Shown here one piece after another: positions 34,601 to 43,508 of a stretch of 58,469 nt of DNA (the stretch's first letter is position 1; each line of letters opens with the position of its first letter). Origin of the DNA: Limibacillus sp. (GTDB lineage Bacteria > Pseudomonadota > Alphaproteobacteria > Kiloniellales > CECT-8803); NCBI GenBank assembly GCA_037379885.1, contig JARRJC010000007.1, positions 1 to 58,469 of the forward strand, in the 5' to 3' direction. The notes beneath the pieces are model-generated. The model was not told where the DNA came from. It was given only the letters and a program-made list of their open reading frames with translations, and did no database searches. Both the position numbers and the translations under genes were made by a program.

Positions 34601-34638
34601 GGCCGGCGGCGCTGAAAGGCTCCGCCGGCCTTTTCTTT
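34601..34638 (+). terminator. Rho-independent terminator of the fasciclin gene
   Basis: GGCCGGCGG (34601-34609) pairs with CCGCCGGCC (34622-34630), 9 bp, then TTTTCTTT. The T run overlaps the stop codon of the convergent phosphoesterase gene. Confidence 0.85.
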
Positions 34639-35323
34639 ACGCCAGAGCCTCCAGTGGCAGACTCGCCACCCTCTTTCGCCCCAGCAGGTGCGCGCGCAGC
34701 CCCTGCGGGAACAGGGGGGCGAAGGCGGGATCGCCGGCGTCCAACCCGCCGGTCAGACTGCCGAAGGCGGGCAGGATCATGCGCCGCCCGTCCTCCAGAA
34801 AGGCACGGAAGCTCATGCGCCGTCCGCGCACGCGGATCGCCGCCTTGGGGTGATAGTGCCCGGACACCTCGCCGTCGCAGAGCCGCGCTTCTGCCTCGTG
34901 CCGGAAAACGAGAGGGCCCAGCACCAGCTCCTCCAGGACCCTGCCGCCCCAGGGGCCGCTCGGATCCGGGTCGTGGTTGCCCGCGATCCAGGTCCAGTCG
35001 TAGCGCGCGGTGAAGTCGGCCAGCCGGGCGGCGCTCTCCGGGTCGAGCCGCGCTGCCGCCTGCCGGTCATGGAAGGAGTCTCCCAGGCAGATCACGCGCT
35101 CGACCTTCACCCCGGCCAGGACGGCGTCCAGGCGTTCGAGGGTGGCGCGGCTGTCGTAGGGCGGAAGGAACTGGCCCTTGCGGGCGAAGCTGCTCGCCTT
35201 TTCCAGGTGCAGATCGGCCACGGCGAGCAGGGCGCGCTCCGGCCACAGCAGCGCGCCCGAGGGCAGCAGCTCCAGTGCGGCGCCGTTTAGCTTGAGGCCT
35301 GTGCTCTCCATCGGTTCCGTCAT
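34637..35323 (-). CDS. pdeM: Ligase-associated DNA damage response phosphoesterase PdeM
   Basis: Calcineurin-like metallophosphoesterase of 228 residues. The metal-site blocks are VADLHLEKASSFARKG, VERVICLGDSFHDRQAA, WIAGNHDPDPSGPWGG and VSGHYHPKAAIRVRG (D-x-H, GD, GNHD, GHxHP). It matches the family linked with DNA ligase/Lhr clusters. Its ATG overlaps the helicase stop by one base (TGATG), so it is translationally coupled to the helicase gene; a second ATG lies 12 bases downstream. It likely handles damaged DNA ends. Confidence 0.9.
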   Translation of the reverse strand: MTEPMESTGLKLNGAALELLPSGALLWPERALLAVADLHLEKASSFARKGQFLPPYDSRATLERLDAVLAGVKVERVICLGDSFHDRQAAARLDPESAARLADFTARYDWTWIAGNHDPDPSGPWGGRVLEELVLGPLVFRHEAEARLCDGEVSGHYHPKAAIRVRGRRMSFRAFLEDGRRMILPAFGSLTGGLDAGDPAFAPLFPQGLRAHLLGRKRVASLPLEALA

Positions 35324-37803
35324 CAAAGCGGCAGGCCGGCTTGGTCCTCGCCTTCGGTGGCTTCGCGGATCAGTGACTGGACGCCCTCGTCCAGCAGCTC
35401 GTCGAGCGCCGAACCATAGACCTGCTCGCGGCCGATCTCCAGCAGCACCGGCACGGCGAGCGGCGATATCTTCTCCAGCCGCCGGTGACGGATCCGTCCC
35501 TTGATGCGCGCCAGCATGTCGGAGAGGCGGCGGATGTCGGTCAGGCCGCCCGCCGCGTCCGCCCAGGTCGCCCGCAGCAAGACGTGATCCGGCTGGTACT
35601 TGCGCAGCACGTCGTAGATCAGGTCGGAGTTGACGGTCAGTTGCCGCCCGCTCTTCTCCTGGCCCGGCGCCTTGCGCTCGATCAGCCCGGCAATCACGCC
35701 GACGTTGCGGAAGGTCCGGCGCAGCATGGAGGAGTCGGCCATCCATTCCTCGAGATCGTCGCCCAGCATGTCCTGATCGAAGAGCGCGTCCAGGTCCTTG
35801 GCGGGCTTCAGGCTCCAGACCGCGATCACGTAATCGGTGGCGACGAAGCCGAGGGGGGAGAGGCCGAAGCGCTCCATGCGCTTGGTCAAAAGCATGCCGA
35901 GCGTCTGGTGCGCGTTGCGGCCCTCGAAGCTGTAGGCGACCAGGAACTCCTTGTCGGCGCGCGGAAAGCTCTCCACCAGCAGGCCGTCCCGGTCGGGCAG
36001 GAGGGAGCGCCAGCGCTGAAGCCTCAGCCACTCCTGCACCGTCGCCGGCAGGTCCCCCCAACTGCCGGGGTCCTGAAGGATCGCCCGCACCCGGTCGGCG
36101 AGGTAGGTGGAGAGCGGCAGCCTGCCGCCCGCGTAGGCCGGCACCTTGGGCTCGCCCGTGCCGCCGCGCGCGACCTCCGCGACCGTCTCGCGCACGCCGA
36201 GGAAGCGCAGCAACTGTCCGGCGAAGACGAAGGTGTCGCCGGGCTGGAGGCCCTGCACGAAGTACTCCTCGATCTCCCCCAGGACCTTGCCGCGATGCAG
36301 GCGCACCTTCATCAGGGGTTGCTCGACGATGGTGCCGACATTCATGCGGAAGCGTTGGGCGTGGCGCGCGTTGGTCAGGCGCCAGAGCCCATCCGGTCCC
36401 TGGCGCAGCCGTTGGAAGCGGTCGTAGGACTTGAGCGCGTAGCCGCCGGTCGCCACGAAGTCGAGGACCGCGTCGAAGTCCGCCCGGCTGAGCGCGCGGT
36501 AGGGCGCGGCGGTCACCACCTCGGCATAGAGCGCGGCGGCGTCGAGCGGCTGGGCGCAAGCGGCGCCCCAAATGTGCTGGGCCAGAACGTCGAGGCCGCC
36601 CGTCTTGGGCGGATCGCCGTCCAGTTCGTGGCGGCGCACGCCCTCCAGCGCCGCGCGGCACTCCAGCACCTCGAAGCGGTTGCCGGGCACCAGCAACGCC
36701 TTGGAGGGGGCGTCCAGGCGGTGGTTGGCCCGGCCGATCCGTTGCAGCAGCCGCGAGACCCCCTTGGGCGCGCCGACCTGGATCACCAGGTCGATCGCGC
36801 CCCAGTCGATGCCGAGATCGAGGGAGGAGGTGGCGACCACGGCGTCCAGGCTGCCCCGCGCCATGGCCGCTTCCACCTTGCGGCGCTGCTCGGCGGCGAG
36901 GCTGCCGTGGTGCAGCGCGATGGCCAGCTTCGCCTCGTTCCTGCGCCAGAGTTCCTGGAACACCAGTTCGGCCTGGGCGCGGGTGTTGACGAAGATCAGC
37001 GTGGTGCCCTCACTCTTCTGCTGGGCGCAGAGCCGTTCGTAGACTTCGCCGAGGGCGTGGAGCGCCATGTGGCCGGACCAGGGCAGATACTCGCGGGTCG
37101 CCAGGATCTCGATCTCGGGCTCGGCGCCCGGCTCCCCCTCGATCCGGGAGACGCGGGGGTCGGCGGGATCGCCGCTGGGCGAGACCCAGGCGGTGAGCGC
37201 TTCCGGATCGTGCACCGTCGCCGAAAGCCCGACGCGGCGGAGCGCGGGATTGATCGCCTGCAGCCGCGAGAGGCAGAGCGCCAGTTGGTCGCCGCGCTTG
37301 CTTCCCGCGAGCGCGTGCAGCTCGTCCAGCACCACGCAGCGCAGGGTCCCGAAGAGCTCTTCGGCGTCGTGATAGGACAGCAGGAGGGCGAGGGACTCCG
37401 GCGTGGTCAGAAGAATGTTGGGCGGCCGGCGGCGCTGGCGCTGGCGCTTGGCCTGGGGCGTGTCTCCAGTGCGGGTCTCGCAGGCGATCTCAAGGCCCAT
37501 CTCCTCGATCGGCGTCAGCAGGTTGCGGTGGATGTCGACCGCCAGCGCCTTCAAGGGTGAAAGGTAGAGCGTGTGCAGCCCGGGCCGGGGCGCGGCGCTG
37601 AGCTCGACCAGGGAGGGCAGGAAGCCCGCCAGGGTCTTGCCGCCGCCGGTGGGGGCGACCAGCAGCGCCGACTGCCCGGTCTTGGCCGCCTCCACCATCG
37701 CCAGCTGATGGCGGCGCGGCGCCCAGCCGCGCGCCTCGAACCAGCGCTCGAAGACCTCCGGCAGCCCGGGGCTGCTTTGCGGATCGAAGGAAAGGGCGGT
37801 CAT
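35323..37803 (-). CDS. Ligase-associated DNA damage response helicase (Lhr type)
   Basis: Superfamily 2 DEXH helicase of 826 residues. Motifs are visible in order: Q motif/PRRHQLAM, motif I VAPTGGGKTLAG, Ia LYLSPLKALAVD, II VVLDELHALAGSKRGDQL, III GLSATVHD, IV LIFVNTRAQAELVF, V VVATSSLDLGIDW and VI LLQRIGRANHRLDAPSK. Beyond the core is a winged helix and the DUF1998-free Lhr C-terminal region (about residues 430-810). The length matches the ligase-associated branch. The ATG at 37803 is preferred over in-frame upstream starts because the domain begins soon after it. Together with the phosphoesterase, exonuclease and ligase it forms a conserved repair module. Confidence 0.92.
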   Translation of the reverse strand: MTALSFDPQSSPGLPEVFERWFEARGWAPRRHQLAMVEAAKTGQSALLVAPTGGGKTLAGFLPSLVELSAAPRPGLHTLYLSPLKALAVDIHRNLLTPIEEMGLEIACETRTGDTPQAKRQRQRRRPPNILLTTPESLALLLSYHDAEELFGTLRCVVLDELHALAGSKRGDQLALCLSRLQAINPALRRVGLSATVHDPEALTAWVSPSGDPADPRVSRIEGEPGAEPEIEILATREYLPWSGHMALHALGEVYERLCAQQKSEGTTLIFVNTRAQAELVFQELWRRNEAKLAIALHHGSLAAEQRRKVEAAMARGSLDAVVATSSLDLGIDWGAIDLVIQVGAPKGVSRLLQRIGRANHRLDAPSKALLVPGNRFEVLECRAALEGVRRHELDGDPPKTGGLDVLAQHIWGAACAQPLDAAALYAEVVTAAPYRALSRADFDAVLDFVATGGYALKSYDRFQRLRQGPDGLWRLTNARHAQRFRMNVGTIVEQPLMKVRLHRGKVLGEIEEYFVQGLQPGDTFVFAGQLLRFLGVRETVAEVARGGTGEPKVPAYAGGRLPLSTYLADRVRAILQDPGSWGDLPATVQEWLRLQRWRSLLPDRDGLLVESFPRADKEFLVAYSFEGRNAHQTLGMLLTKRMERFGLSPLGFVATDYVIAVWSLKPAKDLDALFDQDMLGDDLEEWMADSSMLRRTFRNVGVIAGLIERKAPGQEKSGRQLTVNSDLIYDVLRKYQPDHVLLRATWADAAGGLTDIRRLSDMLARIKGRIRHRRLEKISPLAVPVLLEIGREQVYGSALDELLDEGVQSLIREATEGEDQAGLPL

Positions 37804-37819
37804 GTCACGGGATATGGCG

Positions 37820-38242
37820 TCAGGCGACAACGCTATCCAGCGCGCGGCGCAGACTTGAGACGCGCGCCTCCAGCGCCTCGCCCTCATAGGACTCCGGCGG
37901 TTGGACGCCCCAGACCGGACCGGGCCAGGCGGGGTCATCCTCGAAGCGCGCTATGACGTGAATGTGGAGTTGCGGCACCATGTTGCCGAGGGCGGCGACG
38001 TTCATCTTCGTAGGTTTAAAAATCTCTTTCATCACCTTGGAAAGACTCTGTATTTCCCGTGCGACCTCTTGAAGGCTGGGCGGCGTCAGGTCATCCAGGT
38101 CGCGCAGGCCGGGCAGGCGCGGGACAAGGATCAGCCAGGGGTAGGTCGCGTCGTTCATCAGCAAGACCCGCGACAGCGGCCAATCGGTGACGAGGGCGCA
38201 GTCGGCGGCGAGCTTTTCGTGCAGGATGAATTCTTGGCTCAT
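37820..38242 (-). CDS. HIT-domain protein in the ligase-associated repair cluster
   Basis: Histidine triad family protein of 140 residues. The core triad segment is MVPQLHIHVIARFEDDPAWP: nucleophile His and last His are kept, and the first position of the usual HxHxH is Gln. The WPGPVWG ending is typical of one proteobacterial HIT branch. HIT proteins hydrolyse nucleotide-P(alpha) bonds, for example AMP conjugates or Ap4A. It is 16 bases upstream of the helicase gene in the same direction and divergent from the exonuclease-ligase pair, so a role in clearing 5'-adenylates made by the ligase is possible, by analogy with aprataxin; this is inference. Confidence 0.85.
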   Translation of the reverse strand: MSQEFILHEKLAADCALVTDWPLSRVLLMNDATYPWLILVPRLPGLRDLDDLTPPSLQEVAREIQSLSKVMKEIFKPTKMNVAALGNMVPQLHIHVIARFEDDPAWPGPVWGVQPPESYEGEALEARVSSLRRALDSVVA

Positions 38243-38291
38243 GGTTCCGAGAGCCTAGCCCAGGGAGCGCTCAAGCGCCATATTGCGGGGC

Positions 38292-39320
38292 ATGACGACG
38301 CGCGCCCCTCATCCCGAGACATGGTTGGAAGTCCGGCCCCAGGGACTCTACTGCAAGCCGGGCGGCTTCTACGTCGATCCGGCCCGCCCGGTCGAGCGGG
38401 CCGTCGTGACCCACGGCCATGCCGACCACGCCCGGCCCAACAACGCCAAGGTGCTGGCGACGCCGGAGACCCTCGCCATCATGAAGGCCCGCTACCGGGA
38501 TGCGGCGGGCAAGAGTCTCCAGCCGCTTGCCTATGGCGAGGTCCAGAAGGTCGGAGAGGTCGATGTCGCCTTCGCGCCAGCCGGGCACGTGCTGGGCAGC
38601 GCCCAGGCCGTGCTGAGCTACAAGGGCGCGCGCTGCGTCGTCTCCGGCGACTACAAGCGCCGGGCGGACCCGACCTGCGCGGCCTTCGAGCCGGTTGCCT
38701 GCGATGTCTTCATCACCGAGGCGACCTTCGGCCTGCCGGTCTTCCGGCACCCGGATGATAAGGAAGAAATATCGAAGATTTTCAAATCTTTGGAGCTGTT
38801 TCCTGAGAGAGCGCATCTGGTGGGGGCCTATGGGCTCGGCAAGGCCCAGAGGGTGATCGCGCTGTTGCGGCAGGCCGGATACCAGCGCCCCATCTACCTG
38901 CACGGCGCGCTTCAGGCGCTCTGCGAACTCTATCAGGCCGAGGGCGTGGCGCTGGGCCAACTTGAACCGGTCGCCGGACGCGAGGCGGTGGAGCTGGCGG
39001 GGGCGATCGTCATGGCCCCGCCCTCCGCCCTGGCCGACCGCTGGTCGCGGCGTCTGCCGGATGCGGTCACGGCCATGGCCTCGGGCTGGATGCGGGTACG
39101 CCAGCGGGCGCGTCAGCGCGGCGTGGAACTGCCGCTGATCATCTCGGACCATGCCGACTGGGATGAACTGACCGCGACGCTGGAGGAGGTGGCTGCGCCG
39201 GAGGTCTGGGTCACCCACGGCAACGAGGAGGCGCTGGTCCACTGGGCCTCACAGAAGGGCTTCCGGGCGCGCGCCCTCTCCCTGATCGGACGCGGAGAAG
39301 AGGAGCAGGAGAGCGAATGA
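38292..39320 (+). CDS. Ligase-associated DNA exonuclease (metallo-beta-lactamase fold)
   Basis: Exonuclease-like protein of 342 residues in the MBL/beta-CASP group. Metal ligands appear in AVVTHGHADHARP, the canonical HxHxDH, with FAPAGHVLGSAQ, VVSGDYKRRADPT, and the C-terminal LIISDHADWDEL. GLPVFRHPD is family-typical. The ATG at 38292 is preferred to the TTG 9 bases upstream. The stop overlaps the ligase ATG by 4 bases, showing coupled translation. It is the third component of the ligase repair module. Confidence 0.93.
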   Translation: MTTRAPHPETWLEVRPQGLYCKPGGFYVDPARPVERAVVTHGHADHARPNNAKVLATPETLAIMKARYRDAAGKSLQPLAYGEVQKVGEVDVAFAPAGHVLGSAQAVLSYKGARCVVSGDYKRRADPTCAAFEPVACDVFITEATFGLPVFRHPDDKEEISKIFKSLELFPERAHLVGAYGLGKAQRVIALLRQAGYQRPIYLHGALQALCELYQAEGVALGQLEPVAGREAVELAGAIVMAPPSALADRWSRRLPDAVTAMASGWMRVRQRARQRGVELPLIISDHADWDELTATLEEVAAPEVWVTHGNEEALVHWASQKGFRARALSLIGRGEEEQESE

Positions 39321-40894
39321 GGAACTTCGCGCAACTGCTTGAAAGATTGGTCTTTACGCCCTCGCGCAATGCGAAGCTGGCGCTTCTTGAGGATTACTTC
39401 GCCCGCGTGCCGGACCCGGACCGGGGCTACGGTCTCGCGGCGCTGACCGGCGGGCTCGGCTTCAAGAACGCGAAGGCCGGCGCCATCCGGAGCCTGGTGG
39501 AGGAACGGGTCGATCCCGTGCTCTTCGGCTGGTCCTACGATTACGTCGGCGACCTTGCCGAGACGGCGGCCCTGATCTGGCCGGCCAAGGGCCGCGCGAA
39601 CCGGACCCCCGCCCTGAGCGAACTGGTCGAAGCCCTGGACAGCGCCAAGCGCAGCGAGGTGCCCGCCCTGCTTGAGCGCTGGCTCGACAGTTTGGCCGCC
39701 GAGGAGCGTTTTGCGCTTCTGAAGCTCATCACCGGCGGCCTGCGGGTCGGCGTCTCGGAACGGCTGGCCAAGACGGCCTTGGCCCGGCTGGGTGGGCGCG
39801 ACGTTGCGGAGGTGGAGGAGGTCTGGCACGGGCTGAGCGCGCCCTACGAAAGTCTCTTTGCCTGGCTGGAGGGCAAGGGCCCGCGCCCCGAGATCGACCC
39901 GCGCGCGGCCTTCCGCCCCATGATGCTGGCCAATCCGGCGGAGGAGGCCGACTTCGCCAAGCTGGAGCCGCGGGACTACCGGGCGGAGTGGAAGTGGGAT
40001 GGCATCCGTGTTCAGCTCTCCGCCGGACCCAAGGGCGTGCATCTCTTCTCTCGGACAGGCGAGGAGATCGGTCCGGCCTTCCCGGACATCCTGGACTCAG
40101 CGCAGGGTTTGGATGCGGTTCTGGACGGGGAGCTGCTGGTGCTGCGGGAAGAGGAGGGGGAGGTGGCCCCCTTCAACGACCTGCAACAGCGGCTGAACCG
40201 CAAGTCGGTGACCCGCAAGCTCCTGGAGGCGCATCCGGCGCACATCCGGGCCTACGACATCCTGATCGAGGGGGAGGAAGACCTGCGCGCGCTCAGCTTC
40301 GATCAGCGCCGGGGTCGGCTGGAAAAGTGGTTCCAGCGCCACCGGCCTCAGCGCCTCGACCTCTCGCCCCTGATCGCCTTCGACAGTTGGGAGACCCTGG
40401 CGGAGTTGCGCGAGGGCGCGCGCGACAACGCCATCGAAGGGCTGATGCTCAAACGCGGCGACAGCGGCTATGTGGCGGGGCGGCCCAAGGGCCCCTGGTT
40501 CAAGTGGAAGCGTGATCCCCTGACCGCCGACGCCGTGCTGCTCTACGCCCAGCGCGGGCACGGCAAGCGCTCTTCCTTCTATTCCGACTACACCTTCGGG
40601 GTCTGGCGCGGGGAGGACCTGGTGCCGGTTGGCAAGGCCTACTTCGGTTTCACCGATGCGGAGCTGAAGCGGATCGACAAGTGGGTCCGGGACAACACCG
40701 TGGAGCGCTATGGGCCGGTGCGCGCGGTCAAGCCGGGTCTGGTGCTGGAGGTGGCCTTCGACGCGCTGCACCGCTCGACCCGCCACAAGTCGGGCGTCGC
40801 CATGCGCTTTCCCAGGGTGCACCGCATCCGCTGGGACAAACCCGTGGCCGAAGCCGACCGCCTGGAGACCCTGGAAAAGCTCATTCAGGAGTAG
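39317..40894 (+). CDS. ATP-dependent DNA ligase of the ligase-associated repair module
   Basis: ATP-dependent ligase of 525 residues. The adenylation motif is EWKWDGIRVQLSA, with the nucleophile Lys followed by motif Ia, then VLDGELLVLREEEGEVAPFN, IEGLMLKRGDSGYVAGRPKG and WFKWKRDPLTADAVLLY (motifs III-V), and an OB domain toward the end (VGKAYFGFTDAELKRIDKWV). The N-terminal 190 residues are the DNA-binding domain typical of bacterial LigB/LigC-like forms associated with Lhr. It seals nicks with ATP and pairs with the exonuclease gene by ATGA overlap. Confidence 0.94.
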   Translation: MRNFAQLLERLVFTPSRNAKLALLEDYFARVPDPDRGYGLAALTGGLGFKNAKAGAIRSLVEERVDPVLFGWSYDYVGDLAETAALIWPAKGRANRTPALSELVEALDSAKRSEVPALLERWLDSLAAEERFALLKLITGGLRVGVSERLAKTALARLGGRDVAEVEEVWHGLSAPYESLFAWLEGKGPRPEIDPRAAFRPMMLANPAEEADFAKLEPRDYRAEWKWDGIRVQLSAGPKGVHLFSRTGEEIGPAFPDILDSAQGLDAVLDGELLVLREEEGEVAPFNDLQQRLNRKSVTRKLLEAHPAHIRAYDILIEGEEDLRALSFDQRRGRLEKWFQRHRPQRLDLSPLIAFDSWETLAELREGARDNAIEGLMLKRGDSGYVAGRPKGPWFKWKRDPLTADAVLLYAQRGHGKRSSFYSDYTFGVWRGEDLVPVGKAYFGFTDAELKRIDKWVRDNTVERYGPVRAVKPGLVLEVAFDALHRSTRHKSGVAMRFPRVHRIRWDKPVAEADRLETLEKLIQE

Positions 40895-41001
40895 GGGGCG
40901 AGATTTTCCGTCGCGGGTCCCTGACGCGCGGGCACAAGTTTTGCTAGCATCGGGCCAAAGGCAATGCCGCCCATCCTTCCAACGACCCCGCGCGAGGTCC
41001 G

Positions 41002-42333
41002 ATGCTCAGTGTCATAAGGCCGGTTGCTACCCTGATGCTGGGCGTCCTGCTGTTGCTCGTCGGGCACTCGCTGATGGGCGTCGCCGTGCCGCTGCGGCTG
41101 GAAGCGGCGGGCTTTTCCACCCTCACCAACGGTCTGGTCGCCTCCTCCTACTTCGCCGGACTGCTGGCCGGGGCCTACTACGGGCAGAGGATCATCGTAA
41201 AGGTCGGGCACATCCGGTCCTTTGCGGGTTTCGCCGCCGTCATGACCGCAACGGTTTTGGCCCTGCCGCTCCTGTTCCATCCGGTCGCCTGGGTGCTGCT
41301 GCGCTTTGCCACCGGCGTGTGTCTGGCCGGGCTGTTCTCCACGGCCGAGAGCTGGCTCAACGAGCGCTCCGAGAACAGGACCCGCGGCCAGATGATGGCC
41401 TTCTACACCACGGTCTCCTACCTCGCGATGATCGGCGGCCAGCAGTTGATCAACATATATCCGCTCGACGGGTTGGAGGTGTTCCTGGTGGCGGGTGTCC
41501 TGACCACGCTCTGCGTGGCGCCCACCGCGCTGACGCGCGTCGCCGCGCCGAACCTGGAGGCGGTGCAGCCCATGTCCGTGGTGGAGCTTTACCGCGCTTC
41601 GCCCTTGAGCGTCATCGGCTCGGCTTCATCAGGTTTGATGCAGGGCGGCATCTGGGGCCTGGCGGCGGTCTATGCGCGGCGCGTCGGCTTCGACACGCTT
41701 GAGGTCTCCCTCTTCATTGGCGCCGTGACGCTGGGCGGGCTGCTGCTGCAGTGGCCCATAGGGCGCTATTCGGACCGCTACGACCGCCGCAGCATTCTGG
41801 TCATCGTGCTGATCTTGGTGGTGATCGCCTGCAGCGCCGGGGTTGGACTGGCGTTCCTCGGCGACTATCTGCCGCCCACCACGGTGCTGCTGGTGGCCGC
41901 CATGATGGGTGGCGGCACGGCGGCGATCTATCCGCTCTCCGTCGCGCAGGCCTTCGACTACCTGCCGCGCGAGAAGTACGTGGCGGGCTCCTCGGCCCTG
42001 CTGCTGTCATACTCGGCGGGGGCGACGGTGGGGCCGATCCTGACGGCGCTCCTGATGGATTTCATCGGGGACGAGACCTACTTCGGCAACGTCGCCGTCT
42101 TGGCGCTCCTGCTGGCGCTCTTCGTGCGCCATCGCATGAAGGTGCGTGAGGCCCTGCCGGTGGTCGAGCAGGGGGCCATGGTGGCGACGCCGCCGCTCGC
42201 CCCGGTGGTCCCGGAACTGGACCCGCGCGTCGATCCGGTGGAAAGGGACGAGGCGCCTGCAGCCATGCCTCCGGACAGCGGTCAGCAGAACGGCGAAGCC
42301 GGGGTCGAGGCGCGCGGTCAGGGGCCGTCCTGA
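41002..42333 (+). CDS. Major facilitator superfamily permease
   Basis: Inner-membrane transporter of 443 residues with twelve predicted helices. The cytoplasmic loop 2-3 motif reads YYGQRIIVKVGHIRSFAGF, and the second half shows GRYSDRYDRRSILVIVL and YVAGSSALLLSYSAGATVGP. The overall pattern is of the YcaD/MFS drug or metabolite group. The last 55 residues form a hydrophilic Pro/Glu-rich tail. Substrate unknown. It sits between the ligase and choXWV, same strand, with a 107-base gap on its left and a 149-base gap on its right, so it is likely its own unit. Confidence 0.88.
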   Translation: MLSVIRPVATLMLGVLLLLVGHSLMGVAVPLRLEAAGFSTLTNGLVASSYFAGLLAGAYYGQRIIVKVGHIRSFAGFAAVMTATVLALPLLFHPVAWVLLRFATGVCLAGLFSTAESWLNERSENRTRGQMMAFYTTVSYLAMIGGQQLINIYPLDGLEVFLVAGVLTTLCVAPTALTRVAAPNLEAVQPMSVVELYRASPLSVIGSASSGLMQGGIWGLAAVYARRVGFDTLEVSLFIGAVTLGGLLLQWPIGRYSDRYDRRSILVIVLILVVIACSAGVGLAFLGDYLPPTTVLLVAAMMGGGTAAIYPLSVAQAFDYLPREKYVAGSSALLLSYSAGATVGPILTALLMDFIGDETYFGNVAVLALLLALFVRHRMKVREALPVVEQGAMVATPPLAPVVPELDPRVDPVERDEAPAAMPPDSGQQNGEAGVEARGQGPS

Positions 42334-42482
42334 CGCCCCTGCTGACCGGCCTGCCGACGCCCCTCTTCGCCGCCCTTGCGTTTTTGCTGGAATGCCCCGG
42401 TGCGGCTGCTATCGTTGAGCCCGCATTCAAGCGGAAGGAGCCGCCCCGTCCGAGGGCGGCCAAGCACAACAACGGGAGCTTC

Positions 42483-43421
42483 ATGACCATGCTTCGTAAG
42501 ACGACATTCTCCGCCGTTCTGGCCGCGGCCTTCGCCGCCAGCGGCGCGCAAGCGGCCGTGCCGGAATCCTGCCAGACCGTCCGCTTCTCGGACGTCGGCT
42601 GGACCGACATCACCGCCACCACCGCCGCCACCTCCGTGGTGCTGGAGGGGCTGGGCTATACGCCGCAGACCGAGTTGCTCTCGGTTCCGGTCACCTACGC
42701 CAGCCTCAAGAACGGCGACATCGATATCTTCCTGGGCAACTGGATGCCCTCCATGGCCGCCGACGTTCAGCCGTTCCTGGACGACGGCTCGGTCGAGAGC
42801 ATCGGCATCAACCTGGAAGGGGCGGGCTACGGCCTCGTCGTGCCGCAGTACGTGGCCGACGCCGGCGTCACCTCGCTCGAGCAGCTCGGCGATCACCCCG
42901 ACAAGTTCGAGGAAAAGATCTACGGCATCGAGCCCGGCAACGACGGCAACCGCATCGTGCTGGAAATGATCGAAGACCCCGCCAACAATCTGGACGGCTT
43001 CGAGCTGGTCGAGTCGAGCGAGCAGGGCATGCTGGCCCAGGCCGAGCGCGCCATGCGCAACGAGGAGTGGATCGCCTTCCTCGGCTGGACTCCGCACCCC
43101 ATCATGGGCCGCATGGAGCTGCACTACCTGGGCGGCATGGGCGATACCGGTTTCGGCCCGGCGACGGTCCACACCAACGTGCGCGCTGGTTACACCAGTG
43201 AATGCGAAAACGTCGGTAAGCTTTTGAATAATCTGACGTTCACCCTGCCCATGGAAGGCGCGATCATGGACGCCATCCTGACCGACGGGAAGAACGAGAT
43301 CGTCGCCGCCACCGAGTGGCTGAAGGCCAATCCCGGCGTGCTGGACGGCTGGCTGGAAGGCGTCACCACGGTCGACGGTGAGCCCGGACTGCCCGCAGTG
43401 AAGGCGCACTTGGGCCTCTGA
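42483..43421 (+). CDS. choX: Choline ABC transporter substrate-binding protein ChoX
   Basis: Periplasmic choline-binding protein of 312 residues. The ATG at 42483, after GGGAGCTTC, opens a signal peptide (MLRKTTFSAVLAAAFAASGA) cut near AQAAV. The mature domain has VRFSDVGWTDITATTAATSV, IDIFLGNWMPSMAADVQPFL and IAFLGWTPHPIMGRMELHYL, with aromatic residues for quaternary ammonium binding, as in ChoX of rhizobia. It is first in choXWV. A strong hairpin separates it from choW. Glycine betaine or carnitine are the less likely ligands. Confidence 0.93.
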   Translation: MTMLRKTTFSAVLAAAFAASGAQAAVPESCQTVRFSDVGWTDITATTAATSVVLEGLGYTPQTELLSVPVTYASLKNGDIDIFLGNWMPSMAADVQPFLDDGSVESIGINLEGAGYGLVVPQYVADAGVTSLEQLGDHPDKFEEKIYGIEPGNDGNRIVLEMIEDPANNLDGFELVESSEQGMLAQAERAMRNEEWIAFLGWTPHPIMGRMELHYLGGMGDTGFGPATVHTNVRAGYTSECENVGKLLNNLTFTLPMEGAIMDAILTDGKNEIVAATEWLKANPGVLDGWLEGVTTVDGEPGLPAVKAHLGL

Positions 43422-43462
43422 ACGAGGTCCCACGACAGGCTTATCAGATAGGAGACGTGCGG

Positions 43463-43493
43463 CGGCGGCGAAGCCCTTCGGGTTTGGCCGCCG
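43463..43493 (+). promoter_or_regulatory. Stem-loop between choX and choW
   Basis: CGGCGGCGAAGCCC (43463-43476) pairs with GGGTTTGGCCGCCG (43480-43493): 14 positions with one mismatch and one G-T pair, TTC loop. It has no T run, so it probably works as an mRNA-stabilising or partly terminating hairpin that lets the binding protein be made in excess over permease and ATPase. Confidence 0.7.
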
Positions 43494-43508
43494 TCCGCCG
43501 TGGAGCGC

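Noticed and set aside
35485-37560. Long plus-strand frame opposite the Lhr-type helicase
   Set aside because: Antisense shadow; all helicase motifs are on the minus strand.
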